A stretch of 64,000 nt of DNA from Streptomyces sp. NBC_01235 (GTDB lineage Bacteria; Actinomycetota; Actinomycetes; Streptomycetales; Streptomycetaceae): positions 10,354,001 to 10,418,000 of the forward strand of contig NZ_CP108513.1 in NCBI RefSeq assembly GCF_035989285.1. Reading direction: 5' to 3'. The notes under the pieces are model-generated. The model did no database searches, was not told the DNA's origin, and saw only the letters and a program-made list of their open reading frames with translations. Every line of letters begins with the position of its first letter. The stretch's first letter is position 1. Position numbers and translations under genes: made by a program. Below are positions 44,315 to 53,078 of this stretch, piece by piece.

Positions 44315-45183
44315 CCACCACCACCGCATCGACCGCCGCTCCCCGCAAGCCGGTTCGCCGGGGCCGGATCGCCGTGCACCTCGGCTGCCTGGCCGCGCTG
44401 CTCGTCATGCTGTACCCGCTGGCCTGGCTGCTCGCCACCTCGCTCAAGCCCGCCGACGAGGTCATCGCGAGCCTGAACCTGCTTCCCAGCCACCTGGAGT
44501 GGTCGAACTACGAGACCGCCTTCGAGGGCGTCAACGACGTCTCCGTCTGGCGGCTGCTCGGCAACTCCCTGCTGATCGCGGGCGGCGCGGTCCTCGGCAA
44601 CGTCATCAGCTGCTCGCTCGCCGCCTACGCCTTCGCGCGGCTGCGCTTCCGTCTGCGCGGGCCGTTGTTCGCGTTCATGATCGCGACGATCATGCTGCCG
44701 CACCACGCGGTGCTGATCCCGCAGTACATCATCTTCAACATGCTCGGCCTGGTGAACACCTACTGGCCGCTGATCCTGCCCAAGTTCCTCGCCACGGAGG
44801 CGTTCTTCGTCTTCCTCATCGTGCAGTTCATGCGCGGACTGCCGCGCGAACTGGAGGAGGCGGCCCGCATCGACGGCTGCGGCCCTTTCCGCAGCTTCTT
44901 CCAGGTCATCCTGCCGCTCACCCGCCCCGCGCTGATCACCACCGCCATCTTCACGTTCATCTGGACCTGGAACGACTTCTTCACCCAGCTCATCTACCTC
45001 TTCGACCCGGACAAGTTCACCCTCACCCTCGCCCTGCGCTCCTTCGTGGACGCCTCCAGCCAGTCGGCCTTCGGCCCGATGTTCGCGATGTCGGTGATCG
45101 CGCTGCTGCCGATCGTGCTGTTCTTCCTCGCCTTCCAGCGGTTCCTGGTGGAGGGCATGGCCAGTTCGGGACTGAAGGGGTGA
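44311..45183 (+). CDS. Sugar ABC transporter permease, MalG type
   Basis: A 290-residue permease. The EAA loop reads EEAARIDGCGPFRSFFQVIL and LFAFMIATIMLPHHAVLIPQ is a central helix. It overlaps the MalF-type gene as ATGA. As with the galactan locus, no ATPase is encoded here, which suggests a shared ATPase elsewhere. Confidence 0.94.
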   Translation: MTTTTASTAAPRKPVRRGRIAVHLGCLAALLVMLYPLAWLLATSLKPADEVIASLNLLPSHLEWSNYETAFEGVNDVSVWRLLGNSLLIAGGAVLGNVISCSLAAYAFARLRFRLRGPLFAFMIATIMLPHHAVLIPQYIIFNMLGLVNTYWPLILPKFLATEAFFVFLIVQFMRGLPRELEEAARIDGCGPFRSFFQVILPLTRPALITTAIFTFIWTWNDFFTQLIYLFDPDKFTLTLALRSFVDASSQSAFGPMFAMSVIALLPIVLFFLAFQRFLVEGMASSGLKG

Positions 45184-45188
45184 GCGGG

Positions 45189-45809
45189 ATGACCCGGACA
45201 CGGCAGCGCGAGGCGGGCGAGGTGTTCGGCCCGCGGATGACCCTGTTCGCCGACGTGCTGAGCGTCGGACTCGCCACCGCGGTGTCCTGTCTGCCGCTGC
45301 TGACCGCACCGGCCGCGCTGTCGACGGCCTGCGCGGTCCTGCGGGGCGCGACCGAGGACCGTCCCGCCACGGCGGGCCGGTACTTCTCCGTGTTGCGGCG
45401 GCGGATGCGCCTCGGCGATCTGACGGCGGGGGCGGTCGCCCTCGCGGGCGCGTTGTTGTTCGCCGCCGACCTGGCACTGGCCGGGGCGGGCCTGCCGGGC
45501 GCGCCGCTCTTCGCCGGGCCGGCCGCCGCGATCGGGGCGGCGGCCGGAGTCGTGGTCCTGCGGGCCTGCGCCCGCCCCGAGTCGCTCACCGCCTGGCCGG
45601 TCGCCCTGCGCCAGGCCGCCCGCGACGCCGTACAGGACACGGGCGGCAGCGCCCTGGTGCTCCTCGCCGTGGCGACCGCGGCGCTGTGCGCATGGATGCT
45701 GGTGCCGCTTGCGTTCCTGGCCCCGGGCCCGCTGGCACTCGCGCTCACCGCGGTCGACGTACGGCGGACGGCACGGAACGCGGTCCTTTCCGCCGACGCG
45801 CCTTCGTGA
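45189..45809 (+). CDS. YesL-like (DUF624-type) membrane protein
   Basis: A 206-residue protein with about five hydrophobic segments, such as VLSVGLATAVSCLPLLTAP, LTAGAVALAGALLFAADLAL and ALVLLAVATAALCAWMLVPL. Its position after CUT1 permeases and its size fit the YesL family found in sugar-uptake operons, whose role is unknown. ATG 45189 has AAGGGG upstream; GTG 45180, overlapping the permease stop, is an alternative. Confidence 0.7.
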   Translation: MTRTRQREAGEVFGPRMTLFADVLSVGLATAVSCLPLLTAPAALSTACAVLRGATEDRPATAGRYFSVLRRRMRLGDLTAGAVALAGALLFAADLALAGAGLPGAPLFAGPAAAIGAAAGVVVLRACARPESLTAWPVALRQAARDAVQDTGGSALVLLAVATAALCAWMLVPLAFLAPGPLALALTAVDVRRTARNAVLSADAPS

Positions 45810-45859
45810 CGACGTCGACGCCGATGTCGCCGTAGGCGGGCTGCCCGGCGGGCCGCGGC

Positions 45860-46342
45860 TCAGGCGTCGGTGACGTTCGCGGTGACCAGCCGGAGGAGCT
45901 GCTTGGCCAGGGTGTCCTGCTCGCCGGTGAGTCCCATGGCGTCGCCGATCGCGACGGGGACGGTGCCGGCCCGGTCGCGGAGCCGTGCGCCGGCATCGGT
46001 GAGGCGGAGGGCCACGGAGCGCTCGTCGTCGGGGCGGCGTTCGCGGCGCAGCAGGCCGTTCGCCTCCAAGCGCTTGAGCAGGGGGGAGAGGGTGCTGGAC
46101 TCCAGCTGGAGCGCCGTGCCCAGTTCGCGTACGGAGATCGAGTCCTGTTCCCACAGCACGAGCATGACGAGGTACTGCGGGTAGGTCAGGCCCAGTTCGT
46201 CGAGCAGTGGCCGGTAGCGGGCGGTCACCGCCCGGGAGGCGGCGTACAGGGCGAAGCAGAGCTGGTCGTCCAGGAGCAGCGACCCGTCGCTCGGTCCGGC
46301 GGCTCGGTCCACGGCATGGCTCCTGGTTCCTGCGCTGGTCAT
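45860..46342 (-). CDS. OhrR-like MarR family regulator
   Basis: A 160-residue MarR protein. LLLDDQLCFALYAASRAVTA matches OhrR proteins, in which the Cys (here Cys-29) is oxidised by organic hydroperoxides to release DNA. The recognition region is LGTALQLESSTLSPLLKRLE and the wing RRERRPDDERSVALRL. There is no ohr peroxidase gene next to it; the divergent neighbour is an esterase. ATG 46342 lacks a clear ribosome site. Confidence 0.88.
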   Translation of the reverse strand: MTSAGTRSHAVDRAAGPSDGSLLLDDQLCFALYAASRAVTARYRPLLDELGLTYPQYLVMLVLWEQDSISVRELGTALQLESSTLSPLLKRLEANGLLRRERRPDDERSVALRLTDAGARLRDRAGTVPVAIGDAMGLTGEQDTLAKQLLRLVTANVTDA

Positions 46343-46393
46343 GGGAGACCACCACCCTATCGGTCGAGTCCTCTCGATTCTATCGCCCACAAA

Positions 46394-46452
46394 TTGATCG
46401 AGCCCTAGCAAGTCTTACCCTAATTAGTTGTGCACGACTTAATCGAGCGCTA
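46394..46452. promoter_or_regulatory. Operator region between OhrR-like gene and esterase
   Basis: TTGATCGAGCCCTA at 46394-46407 and TTAATCGAGCGCTA at 46439-46452 are near-identical direct repeats 45 bp apart. Between them AGTTGTGCACGACT (46426-46439) is a palindrome with one mismatched pair. The segment is markedly A/T-rich. It is a likely binding region for the OhrR-like protein. Confidence 0.55.
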
Positions 46453-46531
46453 CTGTTCTTGTCGTGCCACCGCCCCCGACGAGGACTACCGTCGGGAGTC
46501 CGTCCGCGGTACCCGAACCGAGGAGCTCGCC

Positions 46532-47500
46532 ATGACCGACACCGCCCCCGCCGCCCGTCCCGTCCTCGAGCCCGCTGCCCAGTCCTTCGTGGAGGCGACG
46601 GCGAACCCGCCGTTCCTCTTCGATCTGCCTCCGGCGGAGGGGCGCAAGGCGGTCGACGAGGTGCAGTCGGGTGAGATCGCCAAGCCCGCGGTCGACGAGG
46701 AGTGGGTCACCGTGACCGGTGGCCCCACGGGGAGTGTCCGGGCCCGGATCGTCAGGCCGGCCGGCGCGGAGGGTGCCCTGCCGGTGGTCCTGTACATCCA
46801 TGGCGCGGGCTGGGTGTTCGGCAACGCGCACACCCATGACCGGCTGGTGCGCGAGCTCGCCGTCGGCGCCGGGGCCGCGGTGGTCTTCCCCGAGTACGAC
46901 CTCTCGCCCGAGGTCCGTTACCCGGTCGCCATCGAGCAGAACTTCGCGGTCGCCCGGTGGATCGTCGAGGAGGGCGCCTCCAAGGGGCTGGACGCCACGC
47001 GTATCGCCGTCGCCGGTGACTCGGTCGGCGGGAACATGGCCGCCGCGCTGACGCTGATGGCCAAGGAGCGCGGTGGGGTGCCGCTGGTGCAGCAGGTGCT
47101 GTTCTACCCGGTCACCGACGCCAGTTTCGACACCGGTTCCTACCACCAGTTCGCCACCGGCTACTTCCTGCGCCGTGACGGCATGCAGTGGTTCTGGGAC
47201 CAGTACACGACCGACGAGGGCGAACGCGCCCAGATCACCGCGTCCCCGCTGCGCGCCACCACCGAGCAGCTGACCGGTCTGCCGCCGGCGCTGGTGATCA
47301 CGGGCGAGGCCGACGTCCTGCGCGACGAGGGCGAGGCCTACGCCAACAAGCTGCGCGCGGCCGGCGTCCCCGTCACCGCCGTGCGGTTCCAGGGCATCAT
47401 CCACGACTTCGTGATGCTCAACGCCCTGCGTGAGACCCACGCCGCCGAAGCCGCCATCACGCAGGCGATCGGCACCTTGCGCACGGCGTTCTTGTCGTAA
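46532..47500 (+). CDS. Alpha/beta hydrolase, hormone-sensitive-lipase-type esterase
   Basis: A 322-residue esterase of the HSL family. The oxyanion box is YIHGAGWVFG (HGAG in place of the common HGGG), the nucleophile Ser is in VAGDSVGGN, and the acid and His are in ITGEADVLRDEGE and GIIHDFVMLN. It would cleave a short acyl ester or similar bond. ATG 46532 has GAGGAG upstream. Divergent from the OhrR-like regulator, so expression may respond to peroxides. Confidence 0.9.
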   Translation: MTDTAPAARPVLEPAAQSFVEATANPPFLFDLPPAEGRKAVDEVQSGEIAKPAVDEEWVTVTGGPTGSVRARIVRPAGAEGALPVVLYIHGAGWVFGNAHTHDRLVRELAVGAGAAVVFPEYDLSPEVRYPVAIEQNFAVARWIVEEGASKGLDATRIAVAGDSVGGNMAAALTLMAKERGGVPLVQQVLFYPVTDASFDTGSYHQFATGYFLRRDGMQWFWDQYTTDEGERAQITASPLRATTEQLTGLPPALVITGEADVLRDEGEAYANKLRAAGVPVTAVRFQGIIHDFVMLNALRETHAAEAAITQAIGTLRTAFLS

Positions 47501-47564
47501 GGGGCCGTCGTGGCCAGACTTGTTGGCGGAAGGTTTCTCTGGTTCGTCCGGTTCGGGGGACAGG

Positions 47565-48995
47565 ATGAAGCGAACAGTGGTGACCGACGCGGTGGGCGCC
47601 GAGAGGCCCCGGTTAAGGACGTGGTTCCAGCGTGACGGTGAGCCGCCACGCAAGGACACCGGTACGTATGTGTCGGTGTGGGACTCCGGGCCTTCTCTCG
47701 CGGAGGCCGTGGACGCCGTCGGCGGGCTGCCGGAGGAGTCCGTGCTGCGGATCGCCGCGGGACTCGCCGGTGCCCTGGCCGGGCTGCATCGGACCGGGAG
47801 CGGGCACGGCGACCTCCAGCTCTCCAACGTGCTGCTCGCCAAGGACGGTGTCCGGCTGACCGGCTCCGCCGGCCACCGGGCGGTCGCCGGCGACGCACCG
47901 GCCATGCTGCTGGAGAAGACCGCCGGGCCGCACGAGCCGTCCGGTGACATGGTCGCCCTGGGCAGGCTGCTGGTCGCGGCGTACACCGGCCGACGCGGTA
48001 CCGCAGCACCCGCCGAGCCGCCGGTCCAGGAGACCGGCCCGCCCGCCGGGCCCGACGTCGGTGTGCTCCCGGCGAGGCTGCGCCAGGTCGTCGCCGGCTG
48101 CCTGACCGAGGAGCCGGCCGGGCGCCCGACCCCGGTCCAACTGCTGGAGACCATCGGCCCGCTCACGCCCACAACGCGTCCCTGGCCGCCGGCGGTGGAC
48201 GAGTTGATCGCCCGTCGGCGCACCGGGGACGCTCAACTCCGTTTCGTTCCGAGCGGGTTGCCGGACCTCCCGGAGCCGGGCGCGAGCTCGGGCATCCGCC
48301 CGGCGGACCCGACCGATCTCGTCCCGCGGCCCGTGGCGCCGCCCGTTCCGCCGGTCCCCGTCGAAGCGCCGCCCACGCCCGGGCCCGTGGCGCCCCGGCT
48401 CTGGCTCGCCGCCCTCGTGGTCCTCGCCCTCGCCGGCGTGATCGCCGTGGCCCTCGTGGTCCTGGCGCCGGACCGGGACAGTGGCCCTGTCACCCTCGCC
48501 ACGCCGACGCCGAGCCCTCCGACCCTCGAGGAACCGCTCCCGGAACCGACCTGGAGCGTGGACAGCGAGTCGCCGGAGCAGTCCGCACCGGCACGGGACC
48601 AGGTCACGGAGCTGACGGCGCCCAGCGCCGAGGCGCCGACGCCCGCCGAGACGCAGCAGACCAGACAGCCGGGCGCCATCGCCGACTGTGCGGGGGAGCC
48701 CCTCGTCGAACCCACCGAGTTGCTGCTCGCCTGCGGGGACGCCGGCGCCGGACTCCACGACCTGACCTGGACGAACTGGGGAGAGGAGACGGCGACCGCC
48801 ACCGGGTGGGAGTCGGAGAAGGTGTGCGTGCCCAACTGCGCCAACGGCACCGAAGCGCGCTCCCCGGCCACCGTGACCGTCTCCGGGCTGACCGGCGGAC
48901 GCTACACGTTCATGCAGATCAGCGCCCCGCAATCGCCGAACAGCCCCTTCTCCCGATACACGCTCGACGAGTTCGGACCGACCTGGAGAGGCTGA
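47565..48995 (+). CDS. Degenerate Ser/Thr kinase-like membrane protein
   Basis: A 476-residue protein with only the C-lobe of a kinase readable: HGDLQLSNVLLAKDG replaces HRDLKPxN, the DFG segment has become LTGSAGH, and no Gly loop or ATP Lys is visible. It is probably a pseudokinase. A Pro-rich linker follows, then one membrane helix (LWLAALVVLALAGVIAVALV) and an extracellular domain with cysteines (ADCAGEP, LACGDAG, VCVPNCANG) and a beta-rich end. Codon 17 (47613-47615) is TTA. ATG 47565 is the assumed start. Confidence 0.75.
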   Translation: MKRTVVTDAVGAERPRLRTWFQRDGEPPRKDTGTYVSVWDSGPSLAEAVDAVGGLPEESVLRIAAGLAGALAGLHRTGSGHGDLQLSNVLLAKDGVRLTGSAGHRAVAGDAPAMLLEKTAGPHEPSGDMVALGRLLVAAYTGRRGTAAPAEPPVQETGPPAGPDVGVLPARLRQVVAGCLTEEPAGRPTPVQLLETIGPLTPTTRPWPPAVDELIARRRTGDAQLRFVPSGLPDLPEPGASSGIRPADPTDLVPRPVAPPVPPVPVEAPPTPGPVAPRLWLAALVVLALAGVIAVALVVLAPDRDSGPVTLATPTPSPPTLEEPLPEPTWSVDSESPEQSAPARDQVTELTAPSAEAPTPAETQQTRQPGAIADCAGEPLVEPTELLLACGDAGAGLHDLTWTNWGEETATATGWESEKVCVPNCANGTEARSPATVTVSGLTGGRYTFMQISAPQSPNSPFSRYTLDEFGPTWRG

Positions 48996-49011
48996 GAGGG
49001 CGGATTCCCTT

Positions 49012-49048
49012 CGTTCACCGCGTGCTCACACCCCCCACGCGGTGAACG
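49012..49048. terminator. Bidirectional hairpin between pseudokinase and CHAT genes
   Basis: CGTTCACCGCGTG at 49012-49024 pairs perfectly with 49036-49048: a 13-bp stem with an 11-base loop. It includes the CHAT stop codon region and lies just past the pseudokinase stop. Confidence 0.75.
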
Positions 49049-52000
49049 CGGCCCAGTGGACGGGCGACGCGAAGGGACACCCCTCCCGGCCGGTCGCCGG
49101 CGGGGCCAATCGCCGGGTCAGGGTCTCCAGATGGGGGTGGGCGGCGGTGTACCGGGCCAGGCCGTCCCAGGTGAGACGGCGCAGCCAGGTCCGGGAGTGG
49201 CGCAGTGCGGGTGCGGGGAGCTCGCCCGGCGTGTCGCCGGTGGGGGCGAGCAGCTCGTAGAGGCGGGTCATCAGCAGGGCGGTCGCCATGTCGTTCACCT
49301 GCCACAGACTGGTGACCACGCAGGCGGCTCCCGACTGGAGGAACCCGGCCGGGAGTCCCACGAACTCGTCGGGTGTTTCGACGATCTCGTAGTGGCCCGA
49401 CTGACAGGCGCCGGCCACCGCGACGCGGCAGTGCGGGAGTTGGCGCCGCACCAGCGTGTCCAGGTCCAGGGTGCCGTCGGCGAGTGTCAGTGAGCCGCCC
49501 CGGCCGCCGATGGCCGCGCTGCCGTGGCAGCCGAGGTGGAGGTGCGTCGCGTCCGCGAGGTGGTCGAGCAGCCAGTTCACGGTGGCGTCGGGCCCCAGCG
49601 CGCGGACCGTCTCGCCCCGCGGTTCGAACAGCGTCCGGATCTCGGCGAGTTCGCTGCGGGCGCCGGGGAGCGAACCGTCGGGGTCGGCGACGGCCACCAG
49701 CCGCGGCACCGGCGTCGCCGGCCGCCCGGCCGCGGAACGGGAGGCGGCGTACACGGCGGCCGACGGGGCGAGCAGCAGCGTCCCGATGTCGTCGAGCACC
49801 TCGTCCGTCTCCGGGCCGAGCGGCACGGCGTTCAGCGGTGCGTGCCCCAGCAGCCCGGTCGGCACGACGACCGCCTCGTGCCGAGGGTCCTCCGCAAGGA
49901 GCCGGGCGACGGGCCGCAGGAGCGGGGCCAGGCCCCGCAGGCGGTCCAGGGCCGCCGGGAGCACACGGCGGCGTTTGAGCGCCCCGACCTGCTGGACCAT
50001 GAGCAGTCCCAGGCCGGCGTCGTCGTCCGGATCCACGGTCAGGAGGTGGACGATCGAGGTGCTGCTCACCTCGGGGACGGGGACGGCGCGTACGGCGGGC
50101 GTGTCGTCCGCGGCTCCTGGCTCGCCGGCGCGGCGGACGACGAGGACATGGCTGCCCCAGGGCGCGTTCACCAGGTAGGCGAGCGCCGTGCCGTCGGCGG
50201 CGCGCACGATGTCCGCCAGTTCGGTGGTGCGCAGGAAGCCCTCGAAGCCGGGGATCGCGCGGATCTCCTCGATCACCGTGCGCACTTTCCGTTCCGCCGC
50301 CGCCTGCGCGTCAAAGACGGGCACGAAGGCGGCCGACGGACCGCCGGGCGGGGCCGCGGGTGCCTCCGCGTCCAGGGACCGGTAGCGCTCGCGTGCCTGC
50401 CGGTAGCGGTGGACCAGGGCGGGGTCCAGTCGCTCCAACGCCGCCAGGTCCACCGCGCCGCGCCCGGCCACCACCGACAGCTCGCAGGCCAGACCGCGTT
50501 CGATCGCTTCGACCGCGCGATCCGGGCGGCCCGCGCGGGTCAGCAGGTACGCGGCCCAGCGGGCGACGCGCTTCGCCTGGGCGAGCACGCTCCGCCGCCC
50601 GGTGGCGGTGACCTGGGCGTCGTAGAGCGCGTGCACGGCGGTCAGCATGCCGGACGCGACGTCCGCCGCGCCGGTCCAGTCCTGGGCCGTGGCCAGCGCG
50701 TCGAGTACTTGCCGGGCGATGGACAGGTGCAGGGACGGGGAGACGAGCGGCGGTGCGGCGGCCAGGGCGGCACGGCGCAGCCGCAGGCTCCCGGCGCCGT
50801 CCGGTCCGTCGAGGAGGTCGGCGACCCGGGCCAGCAGCCAGGTGAGGCGAGCGGTGTCGAGGAGACCCGGGTGCGAGGCGTCCAGTTCGAGCGCGGCCTC
50901 GACCGCCTCCCTGGCGCCGTGCGGGTCCGGGGAGTCGCCGGACAGCAGCACGTCGGCCAGGTTGCACTGGAGCTGGGACCACAGCACGGGGTCGTCCCCA
51001 GGGAGCAGGTGTCGCAGGGCGTCGCGGTAGCAGCGTTCCGCCTCCCGGACGTCGCCCGACTCGGCGCGCCGGTGCAGCAGCAGCCCCAGGTTGAGCAGGG
51101 AGTACGACCAGTCCACCCGGCCGCCCTCGGGAGAGCGTTCCCGTAGCCCGGCCCTGATGTGGTCGATGCCGAGGGCGAGGTCGGCGGAGTCGCCGCCCGG
51201 ACGTTCGGCGAGCAGCAGTCCGTAGTTGGTCTGGATCCGTGCCCAGAACTCGGGGTGCGCGCGGCGGTCGAGGGCGGTGGCGCGGGCGAGCAGATCGCGG
51301 GCGGCCTCCCAGCACTCCATCCGGTCGCCGTCCTCACGCAGGTGCTGGGCGGCGGCGAGGTTGTTCGCCACCTCGACCCACTGCAGACCGCCCTCGGGCA
51401 GCCGCAGCAACGCCCGCTCCAACACGCGCAGCGCCTCGGACAGTTCGACGTCGAGCCCGGCCTGCACGGCGCGCACGAGGCGCTCGCCGAGCCGGGCGGC
51501 GAGTTCCGTCCCCACCGGTTCCTCGCCGAGCTGTTCGGCGAGCGCCAGTGCGTCGCGGGCGAGCGGGATCACCGCCAGGCCCTCATCGGCACGCACCTCG
51601 TCGTACATCGCGTACAGCCGGACCCGCAGATCGCCGGCGAAGTCGCCCAGGGACGCGAAGTAGCGCTCCAGCACGGCCTCCGGCGGCATCCGGCCGCCGC
51701 ACAGGTCGTCCAGGAGACGCTGGCGTATGCGCAGCGTCGGCTCCGGCGGGGTGCCGGCGGCAGCGCGCAGCTCCTTCTGTCCGGCGTCGCGCACCCGGGT
51801 GTCGCCGGTGAGTTCCGGGTGCGTGCGGACCAGCTCGGCGAGCCGGTCCGGCAGACTTCCCGTGACCGCGCGCAGCAGCTCGTCGGTCCGCGTCCGGCCC
51901 AGGTCCTCGGCAAGGTGCTGGAGGAAGAACCGGTGATTGTCGACCGTCGGCGCCCCGTACGACTCCAGTTCGCGACAGGCCCGCTCGGGATCCGCGAGGT

Positions 52001-52409
52001 CCCGGTCGAGGTCGCGGGCCAGCACGAACGGCAGCTGCCTGCGCGGCAGCGGGATCACCTGCTCGGCCACGGGGTCCCGGCGGAAGGCCCCGGCGCTCGC
52101 GGCCTGCTCCAGCAGGGCGAGGGCAGACGTCGTCGGATCCTCCTGGAGCTCCGTGACGGAGGTCGCGAACAGCGCAGGCGCCGTAGTCCCGGGGCGCAGG
52201 ACCAGCACCGGCGCCTCGATGTACGTCCGGGTGCCGCAGCCGGGGCAGTCCACCCAGTGCAGGCCGGGGCCGAAGGCGTCGGGATCGCCGGGGCTGTCGA
52301 GGATGTCGGCGCGCTCACGGGCGTCGACGATGCGCCAGACCGGAACCCGGCAGGGCCGCTCGCACTCCTCGCAGCGCCAGGCGTAGGGCTCCCTCACCGA
52401 AACCGTCAC
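49026..52409 (-). CDS. Zinc-ribbon/TPR/CHAT caspase-like protease
   Basis: A 1127-residue protein. The N-terminus has a CpXC-type zinc ribbon (CEECERPC, Cys 13/16/20, then CPGC, Cys 55/58). The middle, about 330-700, is a TPR-like helical array (AEFWARIQTNYGLLLAERPG-like and LNLGLLLHRRAESGDVREAE). The C-terminus is a CHAT domain of the caspase clan with catalytic His about 962 in HLHLGCHGS and Cys about 1002 in VAGACQSG. VTSLWQVNDMATALLMTRLY follows, as usual in CHAT. TPR-CHAT proteases are activated by partners and cleave protein targets in defence or cell-death systems. The GTG start at 52409 is 14 bases after a small partner gene. Confidence 0.9.
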   Translation of the reverse strand: MTVSVREPYAWRCEECERPCRVPVWRIVDARERADILDSPGDPDAFGPGLHWVDCPGCGTRTYIEAPVLVLRPGTTAPALFATSVTELQEDPTTSALALLEQAASAGAFRRDPVAEQVIPLPRRQLPFVLARDLDRDLADPERACRELESYGAPTVDNHRFFLQHLAEDLGRTRTDELLRAVTGSLPDRLAELVRTHPELTGDTRVRDAGQKELRAAAGTPPEPTLRIRQRLLDDLCGGRMPPEAVLERYFASLGDFAGDLRVRLYAMYDEVRADEGLAVIPLARDALALAEQLGEEPVGTELAARLGERLVRAVQAGLDVELSEALRVLERALLRLPEGGLQWVEVANNLAAAQHLREDGDRMECWEAARDLLARATALDRRAHPEFWARIQTNYGLLLAERPGGDSADLALGIDHIRAGLRERSPEGGRVDWSYSLLNLGLLLHRRAESGDVREAERCYRDALRHLLPGDDPVLWSQLQCNLADVLLSGDSPDPHGAREAVEAALELDASHPGLLDTARLTWLLARVADLLDGPDGAGSLRLRRAALAAAPPLVSPSLHLSIARQVLDALATAQDWTGAADVASGMLTAVHALYDAQVTATGRRSVLAQAKRVARWAAYLLTRAGRPDRAVEAIERGLACELSVVAGRGAVDLAALERLDPALVHRYRQARERYRSLDAEAPAAPPGGPSAAFVPVFDAQAAAERKVRTVIEEIRAIPGFEGFLRTTELADIVRAADGTALAYLVNAPWGSHVLVVRRAGEPGAADDTPAVRAVPVPEVSSTSIVHLLTVDPDDDAGLGLLMVQQVGALKRRRVLPAALDRLRGLAPLLRPVARLLAEDPRHEAVVVPTGLLGHAPLNAVPLGPETDEVLDDIGTLLLAPSAAVYAASRSAAGRPATPVPRLVAVADPDGSLPGARSELAEIRTLFEPRGETVRALGPDATVNWLLDHLADATHLHLGCHGSAAIGGRGGSLTLADGTLDLDTLVRRQLPHCRVAVAGACQSGHYEIVETPDEFVGLPAGFLQSGAACVVTSLWQVNDMATALLMTRLYELLAPTGDTPGELPAPALRHSRTWLRRLTWDGLARYTAAHPHLETLTRRLAPPATGREGCPFASPVHWAAFTAWGV

Positions 52410-52422
52410 GGCGGGCCCCGCG

Positions 52423-52908
52423 CTACTTGCCGCTGGTGAAGTGGGAGAGCAGCGCCGCCAGCAGGCGGCCCAGCGCCGCGTCCCGCAGGGCGCGCTTGTG
52501 CACGGTCAGACTCCATCTGCCGCGCGGATCCCGCTTCACGACGACCTCCGTCTGGAGGAGCGTGACGACCAGGACACCGACCGGGACGACCACGGGGTCG
52601 AAGCGGTCGATCGACGACGACACGTACTCGACGGCTTCACCGACCACCCCTCTCCAATCCTCCAGGGCCGCCACGTACTCCAGCGCCACTCGCGCCAAGT
52701 CACCCTCGCTGAGCGGTGGTTGACCCGGAGGCAGGTACTCCGCCGCGGCCGCCGCGTCCACGGCGCCTCTTAACTCCTCGTCCGTCGCGGGCATGTCCCT
52801 GGCCGGGGAAAGGAGCCCGCGGTCCTCCAGCAGCACCGTCAGCGCCTGGACGGCCTCCGTGTCGGAGAGTTCACCGATCGCCTTCGTCAGATCATCTCGT
52901 TGTGACAT
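52423..52908 (-). CDS. Small partner protein of the CHAT protease
   Basis: A 161-residue protein starting MSQRDDLTKAIGELSDTEAV. The first 50 residues are helical and acidic; a central PPGQPPLSEGDLARVALEY and a strand-rich end with VVVPVGVLVVTLLQTEVVVK follow. No membrane anchor or known motif. I do not recognise it. It precedes the CHAT gene by 14 bases, so it is likely its regulator, adaptor or substrate. Codon 46 (52771-52773) is TTA followed by AGA, both rare here, so translation may depend on bldA. ATG 52908 lacks a ribosome site, possibly leaderless. Confidence 0.7.
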   Translation of the reverse strand: MSQRDDLTKAIGELSDTEAVQALTVLLEDRGLLSPARDMPATDEELRGAVDAAAAAEYLPPGQPPLSEGDLARVALEYVAALEDWRGVVGEAVEYVSSSIDRFDPVVVPVGVLVVTLLQTEVVVKRDPRGRWSLTVHKRALRDAALGRLLAALLSHFTSGK

Positions 52909-53078
52909 GGTCCGATTGTTGCTCTTCGGGGGGCGGTTGTGGGTCTTGTCGGACACATGACATGCGGACGGCGGGCGAGGGCGCCGATCCGGAGGCCACC
53001 CGCTCACGGTGTAACGTCGGCGACAGGGCAGCGGGCGGTGGCGGGGACCCGGTGTTCGGGCGCGGGAAGGGAGTCCGT

